DNA of 64,000 nt from Photobacterium swingsii (GTDB lineage: Bacteria; Pseudomonadota; Gammaproteobacteria; Enterobacterales; Vibrionaceae), in the NCBI RefSeq assembly GCF_024346715.1, contig NZ_AP024852.1:2418001-2482000 (forward strand), written 5' to 3'. This document shows, one piece after another, positions 9,317 to 18,157 of this stretch. The position numbers were made by a program, and so were the translations under genes. The notes below the pieces were generated by a model. It did no database searches, had not been told where the DNA came from, and saw only the letters and a list, made by a program, of their open reading frames with translations. How positions within the stretch are numbered: position 1 is the first letter of the stretch; each line of letters opens with the position of its first letter.

Positions 9317-10123
9317 ATGCTGACAATTAAATCATTAACTCCGCTTGCCCTTATGGCTTGCAGCTTCGTTTCATCTTCTGTTTTTGCAGCCAACACGAAT
9401 AACAACTTCCTTGATCCACTCGAGACATTAAACTCAGAGATTTGGTGGAAATCTGACGGTTGGAGTAATGGTTTTCCTTTCGTAAACCGCTGGGAAGGTG
9501 AAGCAATCACCTTTTCAGAAGATCAGGGAATGGCAATTACCCTCAGTAAAACACCACTGAGTGACGGCAGTAGTGACTATCAATCTGGCGAACTGCGCAG
9601 CCATGATTTTTATCGTTATGGCTGTTTTGAAGCCGAAATAAAGCCGGTTAATGAACCGGGAGTGGTCAGTGCTTTCTTTTTATTCGCAGGGCCTTACGAT
9701 AAAGATGAAAACAGCAATGGTATGCACAATGAAATAGATATTGAGTTTTTAGGCGATAACACCAACGCCGTTCAAATCAATTACTGGACGAATGATGATC
9801 GTTACGAAAACAGTAACGAGAAGCTGATTTATTTAAATTTTGATGCATCGGAAGATTATCACCACTACGCCATTAAATGGACAAAAAAACGGATCAAGTG
9901 GTATATCGATGGCGAGCTGGTACATACCGAAAAAAACACACCGGAAACCCCTACCCCATCAGCAAAAGATTCGACCTTACGCATTATGGCTAATGTATGG
10001 CTGACCGATTCAAGAATTTCAAATTGGGCAGGCGAATACACAGAGGCTGGGCAAACACCAACAGCTTACTTCCGCAATATTCGCTACACCCAAGGGGCGA
10101 AATGCGAAATAACACCACAATAG
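9317..10123 (+). CDS. Exported glycoside hydrolase family 16 (beta-glucanase-like)
   Basis: A 268-residue protein with a Sec signal peptide cleaved after VFAA (about residue 24). The family 16 catalytic motif is intact: Glu139-Ile-Asp-Ile-Glu143, where Glu139 is the nucleophile and Glu143 the acid/base in this family. Upstream YGCFEAEIKP and downstream HHYAIKW and IKWYIDGELVH are typical GH16 strands. Family members cleave beta-1,3 or beta-1,3-1,4 glucans, agar or carrageenan; the regular EIDIE motif without a bulge residue is the lichenase/ExoK type. It could trim a self-made exopolysaccharide, as ExoK does in rhizobia, or digest algal glucan. Pairing with DUF3131 favours the first, by inference. 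Confidence 0.9.
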   Translation: MLTIKSLTPLALMACSFVSSSVFAANTNNNFLDPLETLNSEIWWKSDGWSNGFPFVNRWEGEAITFSEDQGMAITLSKTPLSDGSSDYQSGELRSHDFYRYGCFEAEIKPVNEPGVVSAFFLFAGPYDKDENSNGMHNEIDIEFLGDNTNAVQINYWTNDDRYENSNEKLIYLNFDASEDYHHYAIKWTKKRIKWYIDGELVHTEKNTPETPTPSAKDSTLRIMANVWLTDSRISNWAGEYTEAGQTPTAYFRNIRYTQGAKCEITPQ

Positions 10124-10147
10124 AAAATGCTTAAAGCTTTCAAACTA

Positions 10148-10438
10148 TTAATGCAGCTTTATTCGCACAACGCGCATCACTTCTATCTCAAAACCTGCCA
10201 CTTTTTCGCTATCTGGGTAATAGGTTAAGTTAACTTGTTGCCCTTTTAGCGTACGGTACCTTTTTGTCCTGCGAAATTTAAAAGGGGCATCGCAATCTTC
10301 AATCATGAGGGTATGCAGTACCCACTCACCGTCATCTCTCTGCGTATGTGACAACACTTTTTTACCATCAGAATGAATAAGATTTTCATGCTTAGTTAAA
10401 AGTTTATCTACGGGTGATTTCATGCTTAAGGCAACCAA
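10148..10438 (-). CDS. Conserved-looking hypothetical protein
   Basis: A 96-residue soluble protein; translation may instead begin at Met6 (10423). It is rich in basic residues with alternating strands (WVLHTLMIED, RYRTLKGQQVNLTYYP, KVAGFEIEVMRVVRI) and looks like a small beta-barrel. There is one cysteine and no signal peptide. I recognise no family. It converges on the GH16 gene with 24 bp between the stops and has a long empty region behind it. Codon use and sensible secondary structure support a real gene. Confidence 0.55.
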   Translation of the reverse strand: MVALSMKSPVDKLLTKHENLIHSDGKKVLSHTQRDDGEWVLHTLMIEDCDAPFKFRRTKRYRTLKGQQVNLTYYPDSEKVAGFEIEVMRVVRIKLH

Positions 10439-10888
10439 TACTTATTGAAAAAAAAGAGTGCTCTGAGAAAGGCTAGCTTCTTCACCTCGCTCGCTTTACA
10501 AAATGGTATCACTTTTAAGAAAGTGTAATGCCATTCTTCACTATACTTTTACCATCAATACAAAACGCTTCTCGGTATTTTTATATTGATAATATGTAAC
10601 GCTCTTAGGTCTTACCGTTGCCCGTGTATTCGGGCAGCGCTTCCCTACCTACAGCTTTTCTGAATCAGTTACCACATAGGTTTCTCATGTTCACGCCTAA
10701 TTAAACAGAGAAATGCAGTAAGTGAGACCAGAAGATATCCACTCGATAATCCAAACTTAACCACCTAACAATAATACAGCAATATTGATGCCAATTTACT
10801 TTGGCCTAGCTTTTAATCGTTTCTTAAACAAAAACAGAGAGCCGAGGCTCTCTGTTTAAAATTCATTATCTAGCGAGTAATACGAGTC
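10439..10888. other. 450-bp intergenic region without a recognisable gene
   Basis: No ORF with a convincing start was found. It contains a small hairpin (TGCCCG with CGGGCA at 10619-10636) and, at its right end, the nupC terminator. It could hold a small RNA or the decayed remains of a gene; nothing identifies it. Confidence 0.4.
10832..10857 (-). terminator. Terminator downstream of nupC
   Basis: A 12-bp perfect stem (AAACAGAGAGCC and complement) with a 2-base loop (likely 4 after fraying) lies 31 bases past the nupC stop. A-rich sequence on the left gives the U-run for the minus strand. Confidence 0.85.
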
Positions 10889-12115
10889 TTAGAAAGACAA
10901 GAACACACCGGCAATGGTCGCACTCATCAAGTTCGCTAAGGTTGCCGCAAAAATCGCTTTAAAACCTAAGCGTGCAATATCAGGACGACGACTCGGCACT
11001 ACGCCACCAAGACCACCCATTAGCATGGCAATAGAAGTCAAGTTAGCAAAGCCACACAATGCAAACGTAACAACTGCCTGTGAGTGTGCGCTTAGTTGAT
11101 CTTTTACGGCCATAAGGTCTGCAAAAGCAACAAATTCGTTAACTGCGATTTTCTTACCAATCAAGCTTGCAGCCACTGTCGCTTCAGACCAAGGTACACC
11201 AATCAGCCATGCCACAGGAGCAAACAAGTAACCAAAGATCAATTCAAGGCTTAGGTTATTCACACCTAACCAGTCACCAACATGGCTTAGGCCACCATTG
11301 ATAAGTGCAATCAAGCTGATAATAGCAAGTAAACTCGCACCAACTGCCATTACGATTTGTAGGCCACCTAACGCACCGCGTGTTGCTGCATCAATGATGT
11401 TTACAGGCTCATCATCTTCACCGTCATCAGATGCTTGGTTTTCCTCATCAACCATTTCAGTTTGAGGAACCAAGATTTTAGCCATCATAAGACCAGCAGG
11501 TGCAGACATAAAACTTGCCGCCACAAGGTAGCTAATATCAACACCTAAACCGGCATAGCCTACCAAAGTACCACCAGCAACAGAGGCTAAGCCACCTACC
11601 ATTACGGCAAATAATTCAGAACGGCTCATTTTAGCAAGGTAAGGACGAACAACTAGTGGTGCTTCTACTGAACCCACAAAGATGTTTGCTGTTGCAGACA
11701 TAGATTCTGTACGGCTTGTTCCAAGAATGCGTTGCAACATGCCACCAATAGTACGAATGATGAAACCCATTACGCCAAGGTAGTACAACACAGAAATAAG
11801 AGCAGAGAAGAAAACAATCGTTGGCAGTACGTTAACCGCAAAAATGAAACCAAGTTTAAACTGAGCTAGTTCACCAAAAAGAAACTCGGTACCAACACGA
11901 CCGTAGTCGATGATGCCAGATACTGCATTTGACACGCTGTTAAGGATATCGCGCCCAACAGGTACATATAGAATGAATCCCGCAAACACTAATTGGATAG
12001 CAAAAGCGCCACCCACAGTGCGCCAATTAATTGCGCGACGGTTTTCTGAACATAAGATAGCAACCGCAAAAAGCGTAAATACGCCTAAAATGCTGACCAA
12101 ATAATTCAAGGTCAT
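10889..12115 (-). CDS. nupC: NupC-family concentrative nucleoside transporter
   Basis: This 408-residue polytopic inner-membrane protein of the CNT family imports nucleosides by cation symport. Family blocks are present: the GTSRTESMSATANIFVGSVEAPL segment (start near residue 130) and SEATVAASLIGKKIAVNEFVAF in the C-terminal half; both line the substrate and cation sites in CNT structures. An acidic loop (DEENQASDDGEDDEP, about residues 220-235) divides the two halves. The start ATG has TGGAGA just upstream. The gene stands alone: a LysR gene lies upstream in the same direction across 265 bp that contains two CRP-like sites, in line with the catabolite control of nupC in E. coli. The substrate range between nucleosides cannot be told from sequence. 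Confidence 0.92.
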   Translation of the reverse strand: MTLNYLVSILGVFTLFAVAILCSENRRAINWRTVGGAFAIQLVFAGFILYVPVGRDILNSVSNAVSGIIDYGRVGTEFLFGELAQFKLGFIFAVNVLPTIVFFSALISVLYYLGVMGFIIRTIGGMLQRILGTSRTESMSATANIFVGSVEAPLVVRPYLAKMSRSELFAVMVGGLASVAGGTLVGYAGLGVDISYLVAASFMSAPAGLMMAKILVPQTEMVDEENQASDDGEDDEPVNIIDAATRGALGGLQIVMAVGASLLAIISLIALINGGLSHVGDWLGVNNLSLELIFGYLFAPVAWLIGVPWSEATVAASLIGKKIAVNEFVAFADLMAVKDQLSAHSQAVVTFALCGFANLTSIAMLMGGLGGVVPSRRPDIARLGFKAIFAATLANLMSATIAGVFLSF

Positions 12116-12173
12116 TCTCCACAGTAGTTTTTTTAGTAAACGATTGCGGAGGCATTCTATTCATATTACAAAG

Positions 12174-12189
12174 TGTGACAAGGATCAGA
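12174..12189. promoter_or_regulatory. CRP-like site proximal to nupC
   Basis: TGTGA-N6-TCAGA (9 of 10 consensus positions) lies about 60 bp before the nupC ATG, close to where a core promoter would be. Functional assignment is inferred from nupC regulation in enterics. Confidence 0.5.
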
Positions 12190-12303
12190 TTGTTACACCC
12201 ATTTACACTTTGGACACACAATTCCGATTTTTTGATGCTTTTATCAGCAAAGCAAACGAAAACAACCTGATTGGTGCGTATATGGGATACTCTTGTTTCC
12301 ACA

Positions 12304-12319
12304 AGTGACAATGATCACA
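12304..12319. promoter_or_regulatory. CRP-like site distal to nupC
   Basis: AGTGA-N6-TCACA (9 of 10 consensus positions, and palindromic beyond the core) is centred about 197 bp before the nupC ATG and about 70 bp after the end of the LysR gene. Confidence 0.55.
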
Positions 12320-12380
12320 TTATTAAGCTGCATAAATACATTGCTCGTGGTGATATATTGCACAAGATCTCGTGCAAACG

Positions 12381-13319
12381 TTATCGCAATACGTTATCCC
12401 AGTAGACAGGTTCACCAATGTGATGGCGAACAAACTCAATAAATGCGTGCACTTTCTTCGGTAAAAACTTGTATCTCGGATATACCGCATATAAAGGCAT
12501 GTGCTGAGTCAGCGTCCAATCAGGCAGTAACCGTACCAATTTCCCTTCGCTAAATTCTTTCTCTAACAAATATGTCGCCAGATAACCCACCCCATTCCCC
12601 GTCAGGGTGGCATCTAAAATAGCATCGGCAGAATCGACTCTGAAATTACCTTTTACTTTCAATTGGACGTTTGTATTTTCTTGATCATCTGTCGTTGCTT
12701 TAGTAAAGCTCCAGACGTTGTCTTTCCGCTCGCGGCTGTAGTAAGTAATGCAGTTATGATCAGACAGATCCTCAGGTGTATATGGCACCCCATTACGTGC
12801 AAGATAGTCAGGACTTGCCGCTAGCACAAAATGGCAATCGGCCAAATGGCGAGCAACAAACCCTTCTGGTGGAGAGTCCGTCATACCAATCCAGAGATCG
12901 AGCTGTTCAGCAATAAGGTCAACCCGGTGATCAAACAGGCTCAACTCAAGATCGAGTTGAGGGTACTTTTCATGAAACTCTGAGATAAAAGGCGCAATAT
13001 GATGACGTGCAAATGACTGTGCAATACCAACCCGTAATAAACCTTGCATAGTATCACTGACTTCAAGCAGTTCACTTTCAGCATCATTGATCTCACTGGC
13101 TATATTTTCACAGTGAACAGCAAAGCGTTGCCCCTCTTCCGTTAAGGCAAAAGAGCGTGTCGTACGCTGCACTAGCTGCACCCCTAATCGCTCTTCCAGT
13201 TGTTGAATTTGCTTACTCACCTGAGTACGTGAGATATCCAGCAACTGGGCGGCTTTAGTGAAGCTCTGCTGCTTGGTCAGCGCATTAAAGACGATCATCT
13301 GTTGGGCTTTTTTTATCAT
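12381..13319 (-). CDS. LysR-family transcriptional regulator
   Basis: The protein of about 312 residues has an N-terminal winged helix-turn-helix (FTKAAQLLDISRTQVSKQIQQLEERLGVQLVQRTTR) and a LysR substrate-binding domain. Its C-terminal HAFIEFVRHH segment is typical of the CrgA/AaeR-like branch. I placed the start at ATG 13319; GTG 13331 and ATG 13298 are alternatives. No divergently transcribed partner is present: the gene upstream is a chemoreceptor in the same direction with its own terminator between. The regulated genes cannot therefore be guessed from position, though nupC lies directly downstream. Confidence 0.9.
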   Translation of the reverse strand: MIKKAQQMIVFNALTKQQSFTKAAQLLDISRTQVSKQIQQLEERLGVQLVQRTTRSFALTEEGQRFAVHCENIASEINDAESELLEVSDTMQGLLRVGIAQSFARHHIAPFISEFHEKYPQLDLELSLFDHRVDLIAEQLDLWIGMTDSPPEGFVARHLADCHFVLAASPDYLARNGVPYTPEDLSDHNCITYYSRERKDNVWSFTKATTDDQENTNVQLKVKGNFRVDSADAILDATLTGNGVGYLATYLLEKEFSEGKLVRLLPDWTLTQHMPLYAVYPRYKFLPKKVHAFIEFVRHHIGEPVYWDNVLR

Positions 13320-13365
13320 TGCGACTATCACTGTTCATCATTACGGCTCTTTCAGCCTAAACGAA

Positions 13366-13390
13366 AAAAGCCTGTCAAAGACAGGCTTTT
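13366..13390 (-). terminator. Terminator downstream of the 13.4-15.0 kb chemoreceptor
   Basis: An 11-bp stem AAAAGCCTGTC with its complement and a 3-base loop, flanked by A's that read as U's on the minus transcript. It lies 22 bases after the chemoreceptor stop. Confidence 0.85.
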
Positions 13391-13411
13391 ATTAACTATC
13401 TACCGCTTTAC

Positions 13412-15040
13412 TTATAGTTTAAAGAAAGACAGCTGTTGTTTTTGTTGCTCTGCAAGTTGAGAAAGCTCAGCACTTGCCTGTGCACTCTGACTGATACCAG
13501 CAACGTTTTGGTTGATGATCTCAGACATGTTGGTCACATTACGGTTAATGTCTTGCGTCACTTGAGACTGTTGCTCAGCGGCTGTTGCCACTTGTGTGTT
13601 CATATCACTGATTTGAACAACAGATTCAGTAATACCGATCAACGCATCATTCGCTTGGTTAGAAAGCGCTTGGTTACGTTGAAGCATTTCTAGGCTCTGC
13701 TGCATGCTTTCATTCGCATTACCAGACTGAGACTGAAGCTCTTCGATAATCGTTTGAATCTCTTGCGTTGAAGACTGAGTGCGTGCTGCAAGCATACGTA
13801 CTTCATCGGCAACAACGGCAAAACCACGGCCAGATTCACCCGCACGTGCCGCTTCAATCGCCGCATTCAATGCTAGTAAATTAGTTTGTTCTGAGATACT
13901 GCGAATAACTTCGATAACCTTGCTGATTTGCTCAGATTGGTCTTTTAGACGCGTTACCACGCCTGCCGCTTCTTCGAGCGTATTCGACATCTGCTGGCTA
14001 GCTGCATTGCTTTGCTCAAAGATGTTCAAACCTTCTTTCGCTAGATCATCTGTTTGCTTCGCAGTCGCATCGGCATTAGTTGCGTTATCGCTTACGTTGT
14101 CAGCTGTGCTTGAAAGCTCATTCACCGCAGAGGCAACTTGGTCGATCTCGTTAAGTTCTTGCTGAGCATTTGCTTCAGACTGCGTCATTACCGCTGCAAG
14201 CTCTGTTGAAGCAGAAGCTACATCTTCACTGATGCGGATTAATGCATCTACCGTCGTGTGCAGTTGAGTTACAGTGCTGTTCACATCAGCGCTTAAGCGT
14301 GCAACTTCGTTCTCGCCGTCTTGATCAGCTTGAACACGTAGGTTACCACCCGCCACTTCGCGCATTACAGCCTGAAGCTTAATGATTGGGTTAACAATTA
14401 AGCCTGATAGCCACCACGCACCAAAGATAGCGATGATAAATACCGCTAAAATCGCAATTGACGCTTTTAGCATTACAGCTGCATTATCTTCCGCGCTTTG
14501 TTTCATGCTTGCTGTACCGTAAGCATTCACATCTTGAGAAAGCTTGTTGATCGTCGCCACCATGGTATTACCAATTGTGCGGTAGTCAGCAATGAAACGA
14601 TCGAATTCATCTTGCGATACAACACCAGTGTCGTAACGGTTAAAGAAATCAACAGCACGGGTAGAGTATTGGATGTATGCATCAATCGCATTTTTTACAT
14701 TTTTTGCATCATCACGAAACTGAGGAACTTGATCAATGTCTTGAAGATCTGCTGCAATCTTACGTGCACCGTTGTTTAGCTCAGTAAGGAATGAATCACG
14801 ACGGTTTGCATCATAAATTGCGTAAACTGCACTGATACGTAGTGGATAAACCTGATCATCGATATTAGCAAGCGTATCTTTGTACTCGATCAGTGCGTTT
14901 GTATTCTGTGTAACATGTGTTTGTTCTTTTTCTAACTCAGCTTTAGTAAATAGCAAAGACAAGAAAAGAACAGCGGCCATCAATAGCACTGGTAATAGTA
15001 CCTGTGTGCGAATTGATAGATTCTTTAAAGAAAAATTCAT
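13412..15040 (-). CDS. Methyl-accepting chemotaxis protein (4HB-type sensor)
   Basis: This 542-residue membrane chemoreceptor has a first membrane helix at about residues 10-30 and a periplasmic helical bundle of about 150 residues (4HB_MCP type). A second membrane helix ([21 protein letters not shown]), a HAMP domain and a cytoplasmic signalling coiled coil follow. The conserved tip is [16 protein letters not shown] followed by [11 protein letters not shown]. The start is ATG 15040, since GAGG lies 6 bases upstream; the in-frame TTG at 15052 is unlikely. It is divergent from the phosphate transporter operon across 404 bp carrying Pho-box-like sites. A role in taxis to phosphate or a related ligand is therefore plausible but only inferred. 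Confidence 0.93.
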   Translation of the reverse strand: MNFSLKNLSIRTQVLLPVLLMAAVLFLSLLFTKAELEKEQTHVTQNTNALIEYKDTLANIDDQVYPLRISAVYAIYDANRRDSFLTELNNGARKIAADLQDIDQVPQFRDDAKNVKNAIDAYIQYSTRAVDFFNRYDTGVVSQDEFDRFIADYRTIGNTMVATINKLSQDVNAYGTASMKQSAEDNAAVMLKASIAILAVFIIAIFGAWWLSGLIVNPIIKLQAVMREVAGGNLRVQADQDGENEVARLSADVNSTVTQLHTTVDALIRISEDVASASTELAAVMTQSEANAQQELNEIDQVASAVNELSSTADNVSDNATNADATAKQTDDLAKEGLNIFEQSNAASQQMSNTLEEAAGVVTRLKDQSEQISKVIEVIRSISEQTNLLALNAAIEAARAGESGRGFAVVADEVRMLAARTQSSTQEIQTIIEELQSQSGNANESMQQSLEMLQRNQALSNQANDALIGITESVVQISDMNTQVATAAEQQSQVTQDINRNVTNMSEIINQNVAGISQSAQASAELSQLAEQQKQQLSFFKL

Positions 15041-15330
15041 CAAAAACCTCAAATAACTAGCTGTAACATATTATATTCGGCCTGAATTTATAATTTTATA
15101 AAGCCGACAATGGGCTGCATTATCGCCTATAAGTCAGCATAAAGGTAGATCTAGATCACAAATTAAATACCATTTACAGCAAGAAAATGCATATTTCCGC
15201 GACAAATAATTGGTCAAACAACTAAAAATCTACGACAAAAAACTGACAATTATATCAATACCATCTCCATTCCAAGGGGTTAGCAGTCAAAAGCCCACCT
15301 AATGGCACAAATAAGAAGCAATTATGACTA

Positions 15331-15348
15331 CCGTCATACAGTGTTCAA
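15331..15348 (+). promoter_or_regulatory. Candidate Pho box, upstream copy
   Basis: CCGTCATACAGTGTTCAA resembles the 18-bp PhoB box (two GTCA-type direct repeats 11 bp apart), with a strong first repeat and a weaker second. It lies 33 bp (three helical turns) before the next candidate box, the spacing expected for tandem PhoB dimers. Confidence 0.5.
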
Positions 15349-15363
15349 ACTACTGAAACATGA

Positions 15364-15381
15364 TTGTCATAAAACTCTCCT
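15364..15381 (+). promoter_or_regulatory. Candidate Pho box, promoter-proximal copy
   Basis: TTGTCATAAAACTCTCCT matches the CTGTCATAAAAC half of the E. coli Pho box almost exactly; the second repeat is degenerate. It is 64 bp before the pstS ATG, leaving room for a -10 element and leader. It implies phosphate-starvation induction by PhoB. Confidence 0.6.
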
Positions 15382-15444
15382 AATCTTGGCTTCGTTCATA
15401 CAAACCCAATTGGCAATCACGCCATCATGTAAAGGACCAGGAAA

Positions 15445-16269
15445 ATGAAAACAAAGGTTATCGGTGCACTAGCTCTTGCAGGTTCAATGGCTTTTAACGC
15501 AGCTGCAGTTGCAAACGAAACAATCTCTGTTGTTGGCTCTAGCTCAGTAACACCACTCATGGAAGTTTTTGGTGAAACATACAGCAAAGCAAACCCATCT
15601 GTGTTTGTTGAAGTTCAAGGCCCAGGTTCATCGGCGGGTATCCGTGCAGCAAATGACGGTTCGGCTGACCTAGGTATGAGTTCTCGTAACTTAAAAGATT
15701 CTGAAAAATCGAGCGAACTAAAAGAAGTGGTTGTCGCTCGTGATGGTATCGCCGTTGTTGTTCATAACAGCAACCCAGTAAAAGACTTGAAGAAAGAAGA
15801 CATCACTAAAATTTACAAAGGTGAAATTACAAACTGGAAACAAGTTGGCGGTGAAGACAAGCCAATCGTAGTGGTAACCCGTGATACGGCATCAGGTACT
15901 CGCGGTGCATTTGAAGACATCATGAGCCTTAAAAAGAAAATTAACGACATGAAAGTGTCTGCAATTTCTCAACGCGCACAAGTTGCATCTGGTAACGGCC
16001 AGCTAAAAACAACGGTTGCAAATAACCCATTTGCTATTGGTTACATTTCTCTAGGTACTGTTGATAACTCTCTTAAAGCTGTGTCTGTAGACGGCCATGC
16101 TCCATCAGTGGCGGCTATTAACTCTGGTGAGTACAAGGTACAACGCCCATTCCTAGTACTTTACAAAACAACAAAAATCTCTCCAGCATCTAAGACATTC
16201 CTAGACTGGACGCAAACTGAAGAAGCACAAAAGCTCGTTTCAGGTAAAGGCTACATCGCTGTTAACTAA
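15445..16269 (+). CDS. pstS: Phosphate ABC transporter periplasmic binding protein
   Basis: The 274-residue protein has a signal peptide cleaved after AAAVA (about residue 23) and the PstS family opening ISVVGSSSVTPLMEVF, in which the Ser cluster contacts phosphate. The phosphate-binding loops PGSSAGIRA and RDTASGTRGAFE are intact. It is shorter than E. coli PstS (about 346) but normal for the second PstS type in vibrios. AAAGGACC precedes the ATG. It is first in the pstSCAB operon and is followed by a hairpin that should reduce read-through, giving more PstS than membrane subunits. Confidence 0.95.
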   Translation: MKTKVIGALALAGSMAFNAAAVANETISVVGSSSVTPLMEVFGETYSKANPSVFVEVQGPGSSAGIRAANDGSADLGMSSRNLKDSEKSSELKEVVVARDGIAVVVHNSNPVKDLKKEDITKIYKGEITNWKQVGGEDKPIVVVTRDTASGTRGAFEDIMSLKKKINDMKVSAISQRAQVASGNGQLKTTVANNPFAIGYISLGTVDNSLKAVSVDGHAPSVAAINSGEYKVQRPFLVLYKTTKISPASKTFLDWTQTEEAQKLVSGKGYIAVN

Positions 16270-16279
16270 GTAACCCTTT

Positions 16280-16315
16280 AATAACGCTCGGTGGTTACTG
16301 AGCGTTATTTTTTGC
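16280..16315 (+). terminator. Intercistronic attenuating hairpin between pstS and pstC
   Basis: The 10-bp stem AATAACGCTC/GAGCGTTATT with a 10-base loop is followed by TTTTTT. It lies 11 bases after pstS and 45 before the chosen pstC start, so it is a partial terminator or mRNA-stabilising end for pstS. Confidence 0.75.
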
Positions 16316-16359
16316 CTCAATGTCAGCCGCTTATATCGCTGGCAGTTGGAGTTGTTATT

Positions 16360-17268
16360 ATGACCATCGCAAATATTGAAAAAACGACGAAGATGTCGTC
16401 ACTACGATCGAAGAAAACGATCGATTGGCGTGAACTATTCTTCAAGAACCTTTTTATGCTTAGTGCTGCACTAGGTATTTTGTCTCTGATTACAATTGCT
16501 TATTTCATCTTCCGTGAAGGTATTGATGCGTTTAAATATGCTGGTGTTTCTGGCATCGTTTTAGGCACCGACTGGTTACCACCAGCACTTTACGGTATTG
16601 CCCCTATGATTGTTGCCTCGCTGGTCTCGACAGCGGGTGCCGTTATTTTAGGTGTACCAATCGGTGTGCTTACGGCTATTTTCATCGCAGAAGTTGCCCC
16701 TAAGCGCCTAGCAAACATCATTCGACCAATGATTGAATTATTGGCGGGTATTCCATCGGTAGTTTACGGCTTCTTCGGCCTAGTGATTATCGTTCCTCTG
16801 ATTCAAAATGTGTTTTCAGTACCTGCTGGTAACACAGTACTAGCCGGTATTATCGTCCTTGCAGTGATGATTCTTCCTACTGTAATTACCGTTTCTGAAA
16901 CATCGATTCGCGCTGTGCCTCGCACATACAAAGAAGGTTCTTTGGCGTTAGGTGCTTCACAGATGTTCACCATCTTCAAACTGCTCGTTCCAGCAGCACG
17001 ATCTGGCATCATGACTGGCGTTATCTTGGGTATCGCTCGTGCTCTGGGTGAAACCATGGCGATTATTATGGTAATGGGTAACTCGCCAGCTATGCCTGAA
17101 GGCTTGCTAGATTCAGCACGAACGCTGACCGCAAACATCGCGATTGAGATGTCATACGCAACAGGTGTTCACGCAAGTGCACTGTACGCAACGGGTATTG
17201 TTCTTTTAGTCTTCATCATGACGTTGAACGCTGCGCTTCTTTACCTAAACCGTGAGCGCGCGAGGTAA
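16360..17268 (+). CDS. pstC: Phosphate ABC transporter permease PstC
   Basis: A 302-residue inner-membrane permease with about six membrane helices. The family EAA-type loop around YKEGSLALGASQMFTIFKLLVPAA contacts PstB, and LAGIPSVVYGFFGLV is a PstC/PstA hallmark. I chose ATG 16360, preceded by GGAG at about 8 bases; an in-frame GTG at 16291 lies inside the terminator hairpin and would add an implausible leader. It pairs with PstA to form the channel and is followed by pstA after 5 bp. Confidence 0.94.
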   Translation: MTIANIEKTTKMSSLRSKKTIDWRELFFKNLFMLSAALGILSLITIAYFIFREGIDAFKYAGVSGIVLGTDWLPPALYGIAPMIVASLVSTAGAVILGVPIGVLTAIFIAEVAPKRLANIIRPMIELLAGIPSVVYGFFGLVIIVPLIQNVFSVPAGNTVLAGIIVLAVMILPTVITVSETSIRAVPRTYKEGSLALGASQMFTIFKLLVPAARSGIMTGVILGIARALGETMAIIMVMGNSPAMPEGLLDSARTLTANIAIEMSYATGVHASALYATGIVLLVFIMTLNAALLYLNRERAR

Positions 17269-17273
17269 CTATT

Positions 17274-18140
17274 ATGGCTTTACAAGCAACGAATACAGCA
17301 CATCAGCTGCTTAAAGATAAAATTTCGTTAGGTGTTATTTGGGCATCAGCGGCAGTAACCGTTGGCTTCTTACTTTGGGTTGTTTGGTACATCCTAAGTA
17401 ACGGCCTATCGTACGTAGATTGGTCTTTCATTACTTCTAACTACACCACCATAGGTCAAGAGTCTGGTATTTGGCCAATGATCGTCTCAACCCTATATAT
17501 GGTTGCGGCTTCTATCGCAGTTGCTGCACCACTGGGGATCATGACGGCAATTTACTTAACTGAATACGCAAAAGTAGGCAGTAAGTTAGTTAAAGTTATC
17601 CGTTTTTGTACTGAATCGTTGGCAGGTATTCCGTCGATTATCTACGGCCTGTTTGGTATGACATTCTTCGTTGTTGTACTTGGCTTTGGCTACTCGATTC
17701 TGTCTGGTGCATTAACACTGAGTATTCTTATTCTGCCGGTAATTATCCGTACTACGGAAGAAGCGTTAATGGCAGTACCTCAGACTTACCGTGAAGGTTC
17801 TTATGGTCTGGGCGCTTCAAAAATCTACACCATCTGGAGACTTATTTTACCGAGTGCTATGCCTGGTATCGTAACCTCTATCATCCTCAGCGTTGGTCGT
17901 GTAATTGGTGAATCAGCACCGGTATTCATGACAGCAGGCATGGTTGCCCGCGTACCAGAGAGCGTTTTCGACTCTGGCCGTACGCTAACCGTTCACCTGT
18001 ACAAGTTGACCCAAGAGCTCTACACCATTCACGAATGGCAACAAGCCTACGCAACGGCAACCATTCTGATTGTAATTGTTCTTGTTATTAACTTATTAAC
18101 CAAACTGATTGCTAGCCGTTTCAATACTGCGACTTACTAA
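17274..18140 (+). CDS. pstA: Phosphate ABC transporter permease PstA
   Basis: The 288-residue inner-membrane permease is homologous to its neighbour PstC. The matching blocks are [16 protein letters not shown] and the coupling loop [27 protein letters not shown]. About six membrane helices are present. It is preceded by GAGGTAA and only 5 bp from pstC, so the two are co-translated. The length is normal for the family. Confidence 0.94.
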   Translation: MALQATNTAHQLLKDKISLGVIWASAAVTVGFLLWVVWYILSNGLSYVDWSFITSNYTTIGQESGIWPMIVSTLYMVAASIAVAAPLGIMTAIYLTEYAKVGSKLVKVIRFCTESLAGIPSIIYGLFGMTFFVVVLGFGYSILSGALTLSILILPVIIRTTEEALMAVPQTYREGSYGLGASKIYTIWRLILPSAMPGIVTSIILSVGRVIGESAPVFMTAGMVARVPESVFDSGRTLTVHLYKLTQELYTIHEWQQAYATATILIVIVLVINLLTKLIASRFNTATY

Positions 18141-18157
18141 TTTTGAGGAAGAAAACC

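Noticed and set aside
12027-12311. 94-codon minus-strand ORF upstream of nupC
   Set aside because: It overlaps the nupC start, the CRP-like sites and probable promoter; composition does not look like a protein.
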